DNA of 64,000 nucleotides from Aphelidium insulamus (taxonomy: Eukaryota > Aphelidiomycota > Aphelidea > Aphelidiaceae): the NCBI GenBank assembly GCA_036784855.1, contig JAZDSV010000009.1:353001-417000 (forward strand), in the 5' to 3' direction. This document shows, in pieces, positions 21,701-34,027 of this stretch. Each line of letters opens with the position of its first letter. The first letter of the stretch is position 1. The notes beneath the pieces were generated by a model, which saw nothing but the letters and a program-made list of their open reading frames with translations, did no database searches and was not told the origin of the DNA. Both the position numbers and the translations under genes were made by a program.

Positions 21701-24700
21701 CCGCCCGGGTGCATCATGGCCGCCATGAATTGCAGGTCCAGAATGCTGGTCCACTCACCGGGCCGATCCAGCGAGTACATACCCTGATTCTCCATCAGTT
21801 GACGCACAATCTCGGCCGTAATCTGGTCACCCCACTCGTTGATTTCAGGCATGTTCACATCGTCAATGAAAATGGTCATCTTCTTGCCCGCAGGCGGTCC
21901 GTACGTGGTACCCATGCGCTTGTCCACGTAAGATTCGACCGCGCGCTGAAAGATGTTGGGCGTGGTGGCCGAGGAGAAATTCATTCCCTTGTTCAGGTGC
22001 ACCTCGGAATTCAACTTGGCAATGTAGCGCTGAATGGTAACAGTTTTGGCGGTACCAGGTTCGCCGATAAGCAGCACGCCCTTGCCCTGCTTGGCCACCA
22101 GGTCCATCATGAACTCGCTGCGCACATTGTCCACCGTGGGCACAATAATACTGCTATAGTCGGGCGTCAGATCTCGCGGATACACATACTCGGGCACACG
22201 CTCGCGCCAGTGACCCCAATCGCCGCTTTCTTTCACGTAGAATTCGTACAACGTGTCCGTGGAGTTGACATCGAATGTGGGGTACGGCAACGTGGGCACC
22301 TTCTCCAGCAGGAATGTCTGCAGTCGGCGTCGCTCATCCAGTTCCAGCAGAGCGCCTGCGGTCCAGAATAACGAGTAGGTGTACAACTTTGAAATGTGCT
22401 CGACGCTGAGCGCCTTGTTGTCCTGGCTGGGAAGCAGACCAGTCAAAAATGTTGTCAAATTCGTGATATAGTTGTTGGTGGAAATGTCCATCTTGGGGTG
22501 AAGCTCCAAGTTAACAAACTGAATGGCGAGGCCGAATGAGCTGTCCAGCAGCGGCTGAATTACCGACACTTCAGCAGCTGGGCGAGTCGCAAGCCATGAC
22601 TGGGCAATAATTTCCCACTAGAATGCATTAGACAGCTGTCATAATTACCCTTAAACATCACAGAACTCACCGTAAGCGCAGACAAGCCCATGTAGATCAT
22701 ACCGCAACGTGATACAGTGGCCGGAGAAGCGTTGCGCAAACTGTCCACTTCGAATATGAGCTTGCAGGTGGGTGACATGGTGATACGATCTCCGTTGGCG
22801 AGCGTCAGACACTTGTTATCGTCCAGCACCGAGTTTAAATTCTCAATCCACACTGCGTCCACGGGACCATCAAGTACGATCCACACATACTCGCCCTTTT
22901 TTTTCACAGTCTTACGCCACAGTGCACTGAAAATACCGTCCGTCCAGTCGTTTGTCGCCACGTCCTACACATACTATTGACTACAATGTAAGAAGTAAGG
23001 TAAAAACGTACCAGTCGCCCAAACATTTGAAAGTCAGTGATTGCTTTGGGGTTCATTCGCAGCTCCTTGTGCTGCTCGCCACATGCCGACATTGCTTTCA
23101 TGAGTGTCTGAATACATTTCGTCTACAGCATTAATTAGGATAGTGTTTCGTTTATCGACGGTGCGAACCTTTCCCGCGCCAGTGGGGCCAAGCACCATGA
23201 TACCGTGACGCACTTTGCAGGTCTCATACATTTGAATCACCTTAAGATTCCATGGCGGAAAGTTGACCAGACCGGCGTCGTTCACCTGCTGCTCAATCGC
23301 AGACTCCACGTTGGGATAGGTGGCCTTCTTGGCGGTAAGGCCAGGAAACAAATCATTCACCAAACTCATGAAGAGCACTTCATCCTCATCAACCAGCTTG
23401 GAAACGTTCATGTCACGCAGCACACGCATGATAATCATGGACTCGCTGTCTTCTGGGTTTGCGCGCTTCACCGCTCCCGATGAACTATAAGCATTAACCA
23501 ATATGACGAACTAACACCATTACACCGTACCGCAGCACCGACAAAATATTACGCAAACCAAAATCGTAGTGCACTTGTTTGGAGAGCTGCTCCTCACACA
23601 GGCGATACAGCACAAAAAACTTTTTGGCCAGAATGATGTTGCTTTGGAAACCGCAACCAGCCAGCTTCACCCGGATAATAATCTGACGATCGGGCACCAT
23701 CATGGCCACGTAGCGGAAGTGAACTTTGAGATTCTCCGGCAACTCCACACGACCGGCATAACCAGGATTCATGGTAATAAAGTATCCGACTTCGGCATTC
23801 AACTCCACAGTCTCTCCGTCAGTGAAAACAAACGTTGGCTTGCGTTCACGCTTCGCCGCCAACACACAGCCAACCTGCTGCGCCGCCACTGAAAGCACGG
23901 GCAACTCGATACGATTGAATTCGTCAAAGCTGCAAATTATAGAGTTAGTTGTGAATGGCATTCAACTCGCACAATGACTTGCCATCCCCAACATCCGCAC
24001 TGAGCCAGACCCTTGAAAATACGGCCAAGACCGCGGTAGTCCATTTGATCGGAACAATTGAATACCACGACCCACTTGCCGAGCGCTTTGCCCATATCTT
24101 TAGTGGTTTCGGTCTTACCAGTTCCCGCGGGCCCTGCAGGACTGCCGCCAAGAGACATGCCCATCGCCTGCGCCAACGTAATAAAGCAGCGATCGGTCAG
24201 CGGAGTGATGACAAGACGGTCAGTGCACCCAAGATACTCGCACTGGTAGCGGAAATCAACGTTCGTGATCGAGACAATGCAAGCGTCCTTGGCAGCGCGC
24301 CAGTAGAAGCGACACTGCTTCAACCACTCAAAGTCATCCACGGACTTGACATGGCTCTTGACCAGCTTTTCAAACACGTCGCGGTGGTGCACCTGGATTG
24401 TGATGAACGTCTCGTACTTTACACGGTCCATTTTGGACAAGTCCTTGGTGGTCTGGTCAATCATGACGTTAAGGATGTCGGTGACCTTTTGCAGGGCTGT
24501 GGTCATTGCCTTCTTGTCGGACTTGGAAAGCATCAGCGCGTCCTCGGATATTTGCGTCCACTGCATCTGAATGCCCAGCAGACCGATCTGAGCAGGGAAA
24601 TCATCGAGGAATTTCAACAGGGGCATTTCATTCATCTGGCTGGACGCGGAGCGAATAACGTCGTTGATTGTGATCTGCATGTTCTTCAGCAACGTTCCTA

Positions 24701-27700
24701 GCCACAGCTCAACATTTCCCGACGCCATCATCGGCTTGCTGAGGGCAACACGCTCACCCTCCGACGACTCCATGGCAATGATCTTGTCGTACTCCTTGTC
24801 GTGAAACTGCACCGACTGCACATTGTCGAACACACTCTTCAAGTGTGCCTGAATGGTGTGGCTATCGGATGCCTGACCAAGAATTTCCAGCAGTGCCGGA
24901 TCAGACACAAAGTAGAAGCGTGGAAAGATGGCACGCTTGGACTCCAAGTAACCGCTGAGAGACTTTTGACACATCTCCAACTGCTCCGTCATGTGCGGCA
25001 ACAAACTCGCAATGGTCTCGTCCACCACGCAGCAATGGATCACTCCCGGTTTCTCGGTGGCCGTCTGCATAATCTTCAACCAGGACTTGTCGATGTTCTG
25101 GAAACGCTTCGCCTCCTTGGGCAGCTGCTTGGCGATATCTCCGCCAACAAACACGGCCTCGAGGTAGATCCACAAGTTTTGCACAGTGAGCCAGTTCTCG
25201 ATAACTTCGGACGAACTGCTCAAGTTCTGTACCCAGCTCTGAATAGTAGCCTTGAACGGGGCATTATAACGGTTGCTAAGCAACGATCCCAAAGTCATCA
25301 AACTGTCTTCCATGGCGGCGATAATCTCGGCAGTCGCCGTGGATTTCAGAATAATATTGCCGCGGTTCTTGAACGGCGCAAACACAAACGACTTGTCGTC
25401 CCATTCATTGACCACCGCCTTGAGCTTGATTTCAATGTCGCCTTCCTTGACAGCGGCCACACAAATCTCCTCAATGTCTTCGCGGAACTTCAGGATGGGC
25501 GCGTCCATCAAGTTGCGCAGGTAGAACAGATCCGGGTCTAAATTGATCTTTGTCCCAGTGATCTTCATAATTTGATCCCAGTGGCGCGTCTGCAGCGCCT
25601 TATTGCTCATCATCTCAAGCAACGGGATCACAGCGGTCAGATCGTCAACAATTTTACGCAGCTCGATAAACGCGTCCCAGTCCTTCATAGACTTTGGCAG
25701 CTTCTTGATTTTGTTCTGGAAGTCTGCCATGTCCACATTCATCTTTTCAAAATTGACATCGGACCACAACATCTCGTAGTACGATGCGCGCTTCTCCAGA
25801 ACATCGTTGTACAGTGAGTACAGACTCTGTAACAGTCGTAGCTCCTTCTTGGCTTTCACCAAAGATGGGAACTCGGTGATGGGAAGACAAAAGAGTTCCT
25901 CGCCGGCGGTGTACGTCTCCCACTTGCGATTCAGCTCGTCAAATGTGCGTTGGAATATGTTCAGACGCTCACTGGCCACCTTTGGCGCAATGTTGCTAAC
26001 CATGGGTCCGTTGGCGTTGTAGTCGGCGGCAAAGTCATTCACATCTGACTTAAACTTTTGCACACTCTGTACCAGCTGCGACTTGAACACTGGCTGAACA
26101 CGGCTGAGATTTTCCTGCACCTCGGTCACCAGGTTCTTCAGCTTGTTCCAGCTGTAGCGCAGCGAGTCGGCCATCTCGGTCTCCTCCTTGGAAACGGAGA
26201 CCGAGTGCTTGGCCAGCAGGATGTAGGCTTCCTCTACTGGCTGCAGTTTCATGTCAATGTCGACTTCGGACTCGCGAATCTCGCTCAATGTCTTGACGGC
26301 ATTGCGCAAATCGTCAATATCCGCGACTTTGCGACTGAGACGAAGAGTCTTGGCCTCAATGTACTCCATGGTCTGCTCCATGGTCTTCTTGACCTTCTGA
26401 TTCAGGCACAGGCCGTACATCTGCTTCCACGAGCGCGTCTCCGTGGTCAATGCAAGCTTCAACGGTTCCGCAGAGATCAGCAGAACGTTAATGGCAACAT
26501 GACTGGCAATCTCGGCAATGTCCTGCTCCACGTACTCGAAGCGATTGATCTCGGCCTCAAAATCCGAGATTGTGGGATTCGACTCCAGAAACTTGCTCAC
26601 CGTCTCATTCTTGTCCTCCTTCCACACGAAATCAAAGCGGTTAAACTTGTCGCGGTGGCCGTCAATGTCCTTCTTCAGCGAGCTGATGATGGAGCTCAGA
26701 GACAGAATAACCTTGTTGACGTCCTTGTTCGATGCAATTTGTGCCGAGTCCTCCACATGGCCTTCAGTCTCACGATCAGTCTCGTACTTTGGCCAATTGG
26801 TGACGCGCTTCACCGCGTCAATGATCATGGCGGTCACCTTGTTGAGCGACAGCTGGATATCTTCCAGCTTGGGCTGCAGCACCACACTGGGGATGCTCAG
26901 CACAATGTCGGCCTTGAAGAAGGGGCGCGAAGTGGCACGACCAAAGACATTGGTGGTCGCTGACGGAGCAGCAAGACGCGCCTTCAGGATATCAAGACTG
27001 GTGCGCGTGCACAGCACCAGTGCCTCATAGCACTGCGAGTTGCAGTGATAGTAGAGCGCCTCGAATGCAGGGTCCAGGTCGCGCAGCTGCGCCTCCGTCA
27101 AGCCTTCCGACACTTCGCGGATAATATCACGCACAGCAGCTTCCACCAGGGCATTGCGCTGATTGATGTTCTGCACTGCTGCAGTACATTTTTGCTCCGT
27201 ACGCGACAACAAGGTCTCCGTAGACCACTGCTCACTGTCGCCCGGCAAGTCGCACAGAGTCAGGTCCTGGATCTTGCGCAAGTTGGCACCGATACGGCAG
27301 CTGGTAATGTCAATCAGCTTGTCTGCCAGACCATTCAACTTGATCAGCTGTTGCTCGTTGTCGGCGATAAATCGTGTCAGACCGAGAGAATTCCTTAATT
27401 TTAACTTGGTAGATAGTAACTTTTCATTTGACATACCAACTAATGGAGGTCAGTCCAGGCTCTAACGACAGGCTAAACTTGTCGACACGTGGCGCGATAA
27501 TCTTGCGCAGGTACGGGTTCAAACTATCGACGAGCTTGCGCTTACCGGCCAAAATGGCCTTGAGACTGTCGGACGTGTCACGCAGATACTCTTCACGCTC
27601 GCACAACTGACGCGCAGAGTCGGGAATTTTCATACCCAAGCGGCTCATCGCGTGCGTCTCCTTGATCAAGTGGACAATCTCGTCGTCAAAGTTCACCACA

Positions 27701-30255
27701 AGGCTACCATCAGCATCTTGAACGAAAATAGTCGCGTTCAGTCCACTCTTGGTCTCGTCGACAACCTTGTACCACGACTTGTGCCACAGGAACTCGTACT
27801 CAATCAGCGCGCTAGCAATGCGATTGTAGTTGCGAATGTGCTTGATTCCCTCCGGACCTTCCAAGCACTTTGTGTGAGTCTGGAAAAACACCATCGGCCC
27901 CTCAATGTGATGGAACAGCTGACGCGACCACATGATGGCGCCGGAAATCGGCGGAGCGTTACGCGGCACGGGCGGACGTTCACGATGCTTCGCGTACAGT
28001 TTTCGGACACCTTCCAAGTCGCGCTTGATAAAATGGTTAAAGATGATCAAGTACTTTGACTCCAGGTCTAGATTCATATCCTGGATCTTGGCAAACTTCT
28101 CCAACAATACGATCGCTTGCTCCGTGCTGGTCGTATGATCAAAAGCCTTGTCAATGAACTGCTGCAGATTCATTTCGATGTCCTGGATGGAACGGCGAAA
28201 CGCCGCGTAATCGGTATCAAACTCCTGAATTGGCAAGTTTAGAATTATAATGAGAATGCAGAGAAAACCTACATTCTTGCGATAGTCCAGAATGTCGTAC
28301 GGTTTACGCTGAATCTGAGCGACAACTCCTTGAAAGCGTTTGATGATTGTGTCCAGGCCTTCGATCTGCAACTTTTCCAACGCCTTGAACTTTTCCATCG
28401 TGGCAAACAGTTCGATGAGGCGATTGATGCGGCGGCAAAAGGTGTCAAACTTTCCAAAAATGTACATTTCGGAAAAGTCAAATTGACGCTCATTCGGAGA
28501 CTCGTGCAATTTTTTCTAATTGAAAGGTGTCAGAATAATAGTATAACGTAGAGACTACATACCTTGACTGCATGAAAATAATGCTGATACGCTTGGTTGA
28601 GTGCCACAATTTGCTTAAACTTTTTGATCAGAACGGCATGATCATGGTCCCACAGCTTGGCGCCATCCTAGTCAACGTCAGAACTGAGTCTTAATAGCCA
28701 AACACGTACCATAACGATGTACTCCTTGGAACTGGTAATCATCTGGTTGGTGATCTTGATAAAAAGGGATGTCATGCGTTCCGAGGTATTATAGTATCGA
28801 GAAATACTATCAATCGGCATCAGAAATCGACCAAATAATGTATCTGAGGACCACACACCTGTAAATCATCTTGATCGCATTGATGAGACCAGGAAGCGAC
28901 GGAATCATCGCTTGCGGGTCCTTGCGGTACAGCGGTTCACAGTATCGCTCCAGTGTATACAAATACTTGACATTATCTTTGGACTCGATGGCGGCATCGA
29001 CAATGCGCGTCTCCAGCTCATTCCAGCGTTCAATGTGCTTGGATTTGACAGCGGAGAGAATGCCAACAACTTTGCGACAGAGAGGCGCCTTGATCTGCTC
29101 CGAAATCGAGTTGAACTTGATCATTCTGTTTTTCCAATGATCTGTTGATGAGTGAGATACACGTCAAGTAAAAGTCATATATCTACCCAGCTCGTGATGT
29201 GGTCCAATTTCATCTGCCTCGCGGCGCATCTGCTCAGAATCAGTCAGCACTTGCTCTATCTGCTTGGACCACTCGGTGATCAGCTCTGCGCGCAATGTTA
29301 GCTTGCAAGTTATGAATTCATTAGGTTTTTGCACACCTTCCAGAGTCGAGATGATTTCGGGGTGATGAATTGCGGACGCATAGTCAGTGATGGACTGATA
29401 GGCACTTAGGTCGATGGGGCAAGCCTGGAAGCGAATCGAGTTCTGCATGTTTTGCATGGCCGCCTCCAAGTCGGCCACGCACTTGTCCAAATGCGTCTCA
29501 AATTCGTTCATCGATGCCCCATCCTTGGCGCGCGTTAGAACTCCCCACGAATCCTAAATGTTTTGCATGTTAAATAGTGAATTATACTTGCCGATGGTTA
29601 CCTGTGCTTTCAGGGACGGAATAAGTACATTCTTCATCAGCTCGGTGAGGGATCCGACGATATTGTTGCCAAGAAGCGGGTTAAAGTACACGTCATTGTA
29701 CACGTTGGCTGGTGTGATAGCTTTGGTGTTGAAGCGAATAAAATACGCTCCAATCGGTCCGACAAATGCGTCCTTGACACCATCAGTGACAACCAGTGTC
29801 GGCTTCGGAGTGGTTTGCGCCGCCTTGGTGGCTGTACCAATCTCCTCCTACAAAAGTGTTACATGATACTGTACGCAGATATAGACACATACCTTGGCCG
29901 GCTGCCAGAAGAAAAATAGCTTCTTGCTGCCGCCTTCACGGAAGAACTCTTGGACAAACTCCAGCTTGGAGCCAACCAGCAAAGCATTCTCCAAGTCGAG
30001 CTGCTTAACATCGGGCACCAGCGCCGAGAACCGTTCCAGCAGGTATCGGTGTCGCACATCGAGCATCGCACGACGCTTCTCCAGTGACTGTTGCTGCTGT
30101 GCCTTGGTCTTGGTGTCGGATCCGGGGGTCAGGTTGGCAATGGAGCGGTGGATGGTGGTGCTGCCACCGATCGAGGCATTGACTCTACCACCAGCCACTG
30201 TTGGGGTGGACGGCTGCAGCGGCTGTGTCGACGACTGCGAATCCGAACCACTCAT
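15712..30255 (-). CDS. DYN1: Cytoplasmic dynein heavy chain
   Basis: Minus-end microtubule motor of about 4,500 residues. The ATG at 30255 starts a Ser/Thr/Gln-rich leader. Small N-terminal exons (30.2-28.5 kb) lead into long exons: 28509-27424, 27434-23937, 22569-21379, 20881-17981, 17955-16861, 16836-16100 and 16053-15712. AAA1 carries [20 protein letters not shown] (about 24.1 kb), AAA2 GPTGAGK split by an intron (23.18 kb), AAA3 [10 protein letters not shown] (22.07 kb) and AAA4 [15 protein letters not shown] (20.86 kb). The stalk coiled coil and microtubule-binding domain ([17 protein letters not shown]) lie at about 20.1-19.3 kb. Resemblance is to cytoplasmic dynein 1. Some open blocks overlap slightly because they cross introns. 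Confidence 0.95.
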
Positions 30256-31567
30256 TGCTTTGGGTGTATGTGTTGGGTGTTGTGTGTTTCTATCTATAGG
30301 GGCGTGCGGTGTGTGTGTTCTTCCACGAGTGCGCCGAGAGCGCGGCAAACAATTCACTGCGGGTACGATACAGAGAGGAAGAGAGAGTACTGCTACTGCT
30401 GACGGTCGAGCGAGGGCGTCTCTGTGGCTAGCTTGCTTGCGCGCTGGTCGGCACAGATATTTTTGTGGAAGGGAGAAACAGTCTGTCTTGCCCGATCGGT
30501 TTGTTTGCCCGCCGCCGCCGCCGCCGATCGACTGCCCTTATAGTACTTTCGTGAACATGATACAGTATTCAGTAAATACTGCTTGTGTGTTTATCCACGA
30601 CACCTTCGTGAAGACGGCGATGAGTTCAGTTCACTGTAGCGTACTGGTCACTAAAGAAAGGTCTTGTCAGTCTCAATCCAGTGCAGCACCTCAATATCTC
30701 CCTCATTTGCGCGAGAGATGTGCGCAACATGTGCGGAACATTAAGGCTGATGCTTACCGAAGCAAGGCCCGAAATACGTTCTGTAAATGAAGCTACACTA
30801 TTTCTTGCTGGTGGAGGGAAATTGTGTAACTCCAGCTGAATGCTTCTGCGGCATTTATATGACATCTGGCAGACCATTTAAGACGCTAGTGTTCTCGCTC
30901 TGTAAAGTGAACGGCATTCACGTACCCCGTTGTTAAGCATAGTATAATTATAACGGGCGTGCATCCAATGACTGGTATCTTGTTACAAAGGCGATGATTG
31001 TGATGGTTACAAAGTTATACGTGTTTAAGTGATGACATGTTATGCATAGCATGCATACGGACAATTAATATCATGCACTGCTTATAGAACTCTGTGTTTT
31101 GTTATAACGAGTATTTAGGTAAACACATGGAATGATGGCGGTGAAGAGGCCCATATTGATGAAAGGAATACCAGAAACTAATGAAACGGCTTGCCACATA
31201 TATTTTAGTAACGTTTTGTGAGGTTTGCACACGTTTCTGTACTTCATATACACTTCAAAAGAGTGACATCTCAAGTTAATATCAATATTAATAATTATAA
31301 TATTAATTATTAATATTCAATATTTATATCTTAAAAATTACTCAAAGTTTTCGCATTCTGACGGCCAACAAGCTACGTATGCCTCCGGCATCTATATTTT
31401 GTTGGTTTCAACTTGAAACCTGTGCAGATATGGTATATGGGCCCATTTAGGAGTGTTGACGGCAAATGAACGCCGTTGAGAACTGTACAAGCCCAACAGC
31501 ACATAAGTGTTCTCACAGCGGATAATACAATACAGATATACTCAGGCGCTCCTTATGTAAACTCCTA
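30256..31567. other. 1.3-kb stretch without a recognised gene, upstream of dynein
   Basis: It contains the dynein 5' region with GA- and GT-rich tracts, a (GCC)5 microsatellite at 30511-30525 and a strongly A/T palindromic block at about 31283-31335. An 83-codon minus-strand frame at 30626-30877 has no recognisable features and was not called. I see no RNA gene here. Confidence 0.5.
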
Positions 31568-32034
31568 TTATTCTTTAGGTGACAGCGATGCCGACTTCTT
31601 GACCACCACGGTGGACGCCCCGGCAGGCTGCTGCTCCTCGCCCAGCGCCCCGACAAACATTTTAGGCAAGTCCAGGCCGACGCGGTTCGACGTGAGTTTA
31701 ATCTTTTGCAGCTCGGTCGAGTTGGTGGTGGGATGATAGCTGGCCATCAGCTCCTGCCACAATAAGTATTTTGATGTCGAGTGCAAATGTCAGTAGTCGG
31801 CATACCTGGTGCCGCCTGCTTGCGGTGAGAAAGGTGAGGACGTTGCGCGCGTCTTCGTGGCGCGTCGAATTGCCCATTAGCGGTTCCGCCACGTTCTTTA
31901 CCAGTGCGGCCGCCACCGCCGTCTCCCCCAGCCGTGTCTATTATGATTTATACATGCATGCATATCAGACATATAAGAGAGCCCACCTGCAGATGGCCAA
32001 GTTCCGCGGCAAGAGACTTTGCAAGTGCAGCCAT
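31568..32034 (-). CDS. FMC1: FMC1-like mitochondrial ATP synthase assembly factor
   Basis: 121 residues from three exons: 32034-31987, 31937-31806 and 31753-31568 (48+132+186 nt, all in frame). The protein starts MAALAKSLAAELGHLQTRL, a short helical LYR-type layout, then a middle helix ending in RRHQELMASYHP, and RVGLDLPK near the C-terminus. Fungal FMC1 proteins, needed to assemble the F1 part of ATP synthase with ATP12 at raised temperature, share this size and the (R)HQEL...YHP and VGL.LP pattern. The call rests on this pattern only. An in-frame stop lies just upstream of the ATG, which fixes the start. Divergent from PEX2 with only 24 bp between start codons. Confidence 0.6.
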
Positions 32035-32058
32035 AAAATATTATTTAGCGTATTAAGG
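32035..32058. promoter_or_regulatory. 24-bp bidirectional gap between FMC1-like and PEX2 start codons
   Basis: AT-rich spacer. An in-frame stop closes the FMC1 side, and the PEX2 N-terminus aligns with its family from the first ATG. Both 5' UTRs must therefore overlap the neighbouring coding region, or be almost absent. Confidence 0.6.
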
Positions 32059-33176
32059 ATGGAGCAACCGGCGATCCAGTTTCCGCGTGTAGGCCAGGCA
32101 GAAGCGCTGGGCTTTGACCGCGCGCTGGCACACTACTTCACCGATGACTTGCTTGTGCGCTCCGTTCTGCGCTTTGTGCACGTACGGGGTGGCATCTAGT
32201 ATCTGAAAGTGCTACATGTATCTCTGTTAGCCGTTGACGGTGGATCGGTGGCGGCCAGTGATGCGCGCGCTGTTTCGCGGATGGGTGTGGTATGCCCTCT
32301 TCTGGAGTGGTGGTGCCGGTGGCGGTGGCAAAGGAGACGCGTTTGCTGGCGACCGCATGCTGAACCTGGTGTACCGTTCGGTGCAGTGGCGACGTGGCGG
32401 TGGGTGTCGATATATAATCTCTTACACCTGCCACTCAATGACATGCAGCTTCTGGTGGCGGCAAGTGGCACGTCGCGGCACTCACGCGCAACCAACGACT
32501 GCTTGTAGGTGCTTGGTTTGTTCTGGGCGAGGGTGCGGCACTGCTGGCAGACCGCGCCGTAAACAAGTTGAGCACTCGAGACCATCAGGCACCACGATAT
32601 ACGCTAATTATTTGACACTTATTCACTCAGGCTAGCTGGAGGAGGACGCTGTGGACAACGTGGAACCGCCTGGAGACTGCGTACCTGCTGTTGGACGCCT
32701 GGAACGCTGTTTTGTTCATTGCCACTGGACAATACCGATCTCTGATGGAGCGGGTGCTGCGCGTGCAGGTCTTGCCCCGGCACAAAGATGCCGTGCCAGA
32801 TGCGGCCGGTCAGCAACTGCTTGTCAATCGCGAGCTGCTCTGGTCATATGTCACCGATCTGCTGGTTGTGGCGCTGCCACTCGTCCCCGTGCCGGCAATC
32901 AGGCGGCGAATTGGCGGTCTTGCGGCGTCTGTGCGCGGCACCCGGAAGCTAGACGCCGAACTTGTGACGCTGCCCGACACGGTGTGCGCGCTGTGTGTCC
33001 GACGCCACAAGCTTTCGGCAACGGATAATCAGGGTGATGGTGACAACAATCAAGTGTTTTCACTTCACATGCCAGTGACGGCGCGGTGTCGGCACACGTT
33101 CTGCTACTATTGCGCTGCGAGTGCTGTAACTGCCAGTGAGCATTGTCCACGCTGCGATTCCAAACTTGCAATCTAA
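32059..33176 (+). CDS. PEX2: Peroxisomal RING E3 ligase PEX2
   Basis: Peroxisomal membrane RING ubiquitin ligase that acts with PEX10 and PEX12 to ubiquitinate the import receptor PEX5. Exons 32059-32181, 32231-32399, 32449-32558 and 32631-33176 give 315 residues in frame. The N-terminus has the family start (FPRVGQAEALGFDRAL). Membrane helices follow, including LLVGAWFVLGEGAALL and AYLLLDAWNAVLFIATGQYRSL. The C-terminal RING reads CALC, then CRHTFCYYC and CPRC. The third intron could alternatively be GC-AG (donor at 32589) with the frame kept; GTAAAC at 32559 is the better donor. Divergent from the FMC1-like gene. Confidence 0.9.
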
Positions 33177-33252
33177 TTGATGTATTGCATTGATTTGTGT
33201 TTATTAAAAGTGTGATGTGTGTTTGCATGTATGCTGGGTGAGAAATAGTGGC

Positions 33253-33777
33253 TTAGTTGCCGCCCTTCCTTGGCGTGATGAGAGATGCAGGGTGCAGCCT
33301 ATAATTTATTCTCTTCTTCTTTTCGTCGCATTTAGTAAACGCAATTGTCGGCTTTCCATTCAACTTTCTGTTCTCGCACACATTTACTTTTCCTTGATTC
33401 TCGTAACCATGATGTTTCACGAATCGATAGCCTTGCCATGCAGTTGCGGCATTTGTTTCATCCTGACGTTCCTTCCCGCTCTGGTCTTTGCAAGTTGTAA
33501 TTGCGTAGAAAGGTTCGCCTAAAGTAGACAACTCAAAGTAATGGCCGACGCCTATAGCAGTTTTGGTGAAAGTTCGCAAATATCCCTTATTTGCTTGAAC
33601 CAAAGGATAATCTGGTTCAATTCGACTTATTTTACGTTCACCGTTTTTTTCGTGAATGTCGAACAACATCATTGGCCCAGTGGATCGAATTTTGAGGTCA
33701 CATACAAAAGTTTGAGTGTTCACCGCGCCAACGGCGATGATTGCGCTAATAAAAGCAGACTGTAGCGTGTACTTCAT
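33253..33777 (-). CDS. Small secreted protein A, unknown family
   Basis: 174 residues, single exon, starting MKYTLQSAFISAIIAVGAVN, a clear signal peptide. The mature part is basic, has about four Cys (including VCDLKI, TTCKD, VCENR, TKCDE) and ends in a Lys/Arg-rich tail. It shares with the next gene upstream the pattern of a Cys near the mature N-terminus, a G(H/S)YFEL segment followed by a PFY and TTC motif, and a C-terminal KxC. I do not know this family. The pair looks like a tandem duplication of a lineage-specific secreted protein. A 21-bp direct repeat lies 70-140 bp upstream of its start. Confidence 0.75.
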   Translation of the reverse strand: MKYTLQSAFISAIIAVGAVNTQTFVCDLKIRSTGPMMLFDIHEKNGERKISRIEPDYPLVQANKGYLRTFTKTAIGVGHYFELSTLGEPFYAITTCKDQSGKERQDETNAATAWQGYRFVKHHGYENQGKVNVCENRKLNGKPTIAFTKCDEKKKRINYRLHPASLITPRKGGN

Positions 33778-33846
33778 ACTAGTTCGTTAGCTTCACACTG
33801 TGCACACAGCGCGGTTTTATGTGCCGAAAATTAATATATGGTCCGA

Positions 33847-33916
33847 CCAATCCGACACCACGGCTAGATTAAACTAGCAGCAATATCGGTATCGGCCAAT
33901 CCGGCACCACGGCTAG
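33847..33916. repeat. 21-bp direct repeat in the promoter of secreted protein A
   Basis: Copies at 33847-33867 and 33896-33916 differ at one position (CCAATCCGACACCACGGCTAG against CCAATCCGGCACCACGGC plus TAG). They are 49 bp apart start to start and each begins with a CCAAT pentamer. Likely duplicated upstream activating sites. Confidence 0.8.
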
Positions 33917-34027
33917 GCTGACATGACATCACACAGTCTCACTCGATGTGTTGTTCACCAGATTTATTGCATCACATATGTATCACTTGTAGTTTTGTTT
34001 AGCTCCACCTGTGACAGCAGAGCAGTT

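Noticed and set aside
29894-30790. 298-codon plus-strand frame over the dynein start
   Set aside because: First half is antisense to the dynein N-terminal exon; the second half has no recognisable feature and low-complexity Pro/Arg content.
30626-30877. 83-codon minus-strand frame in the 1.3-kb gap
   Set aside because: No domain, no signal peptide, no paralogue in the window; chance frame length is plausible.
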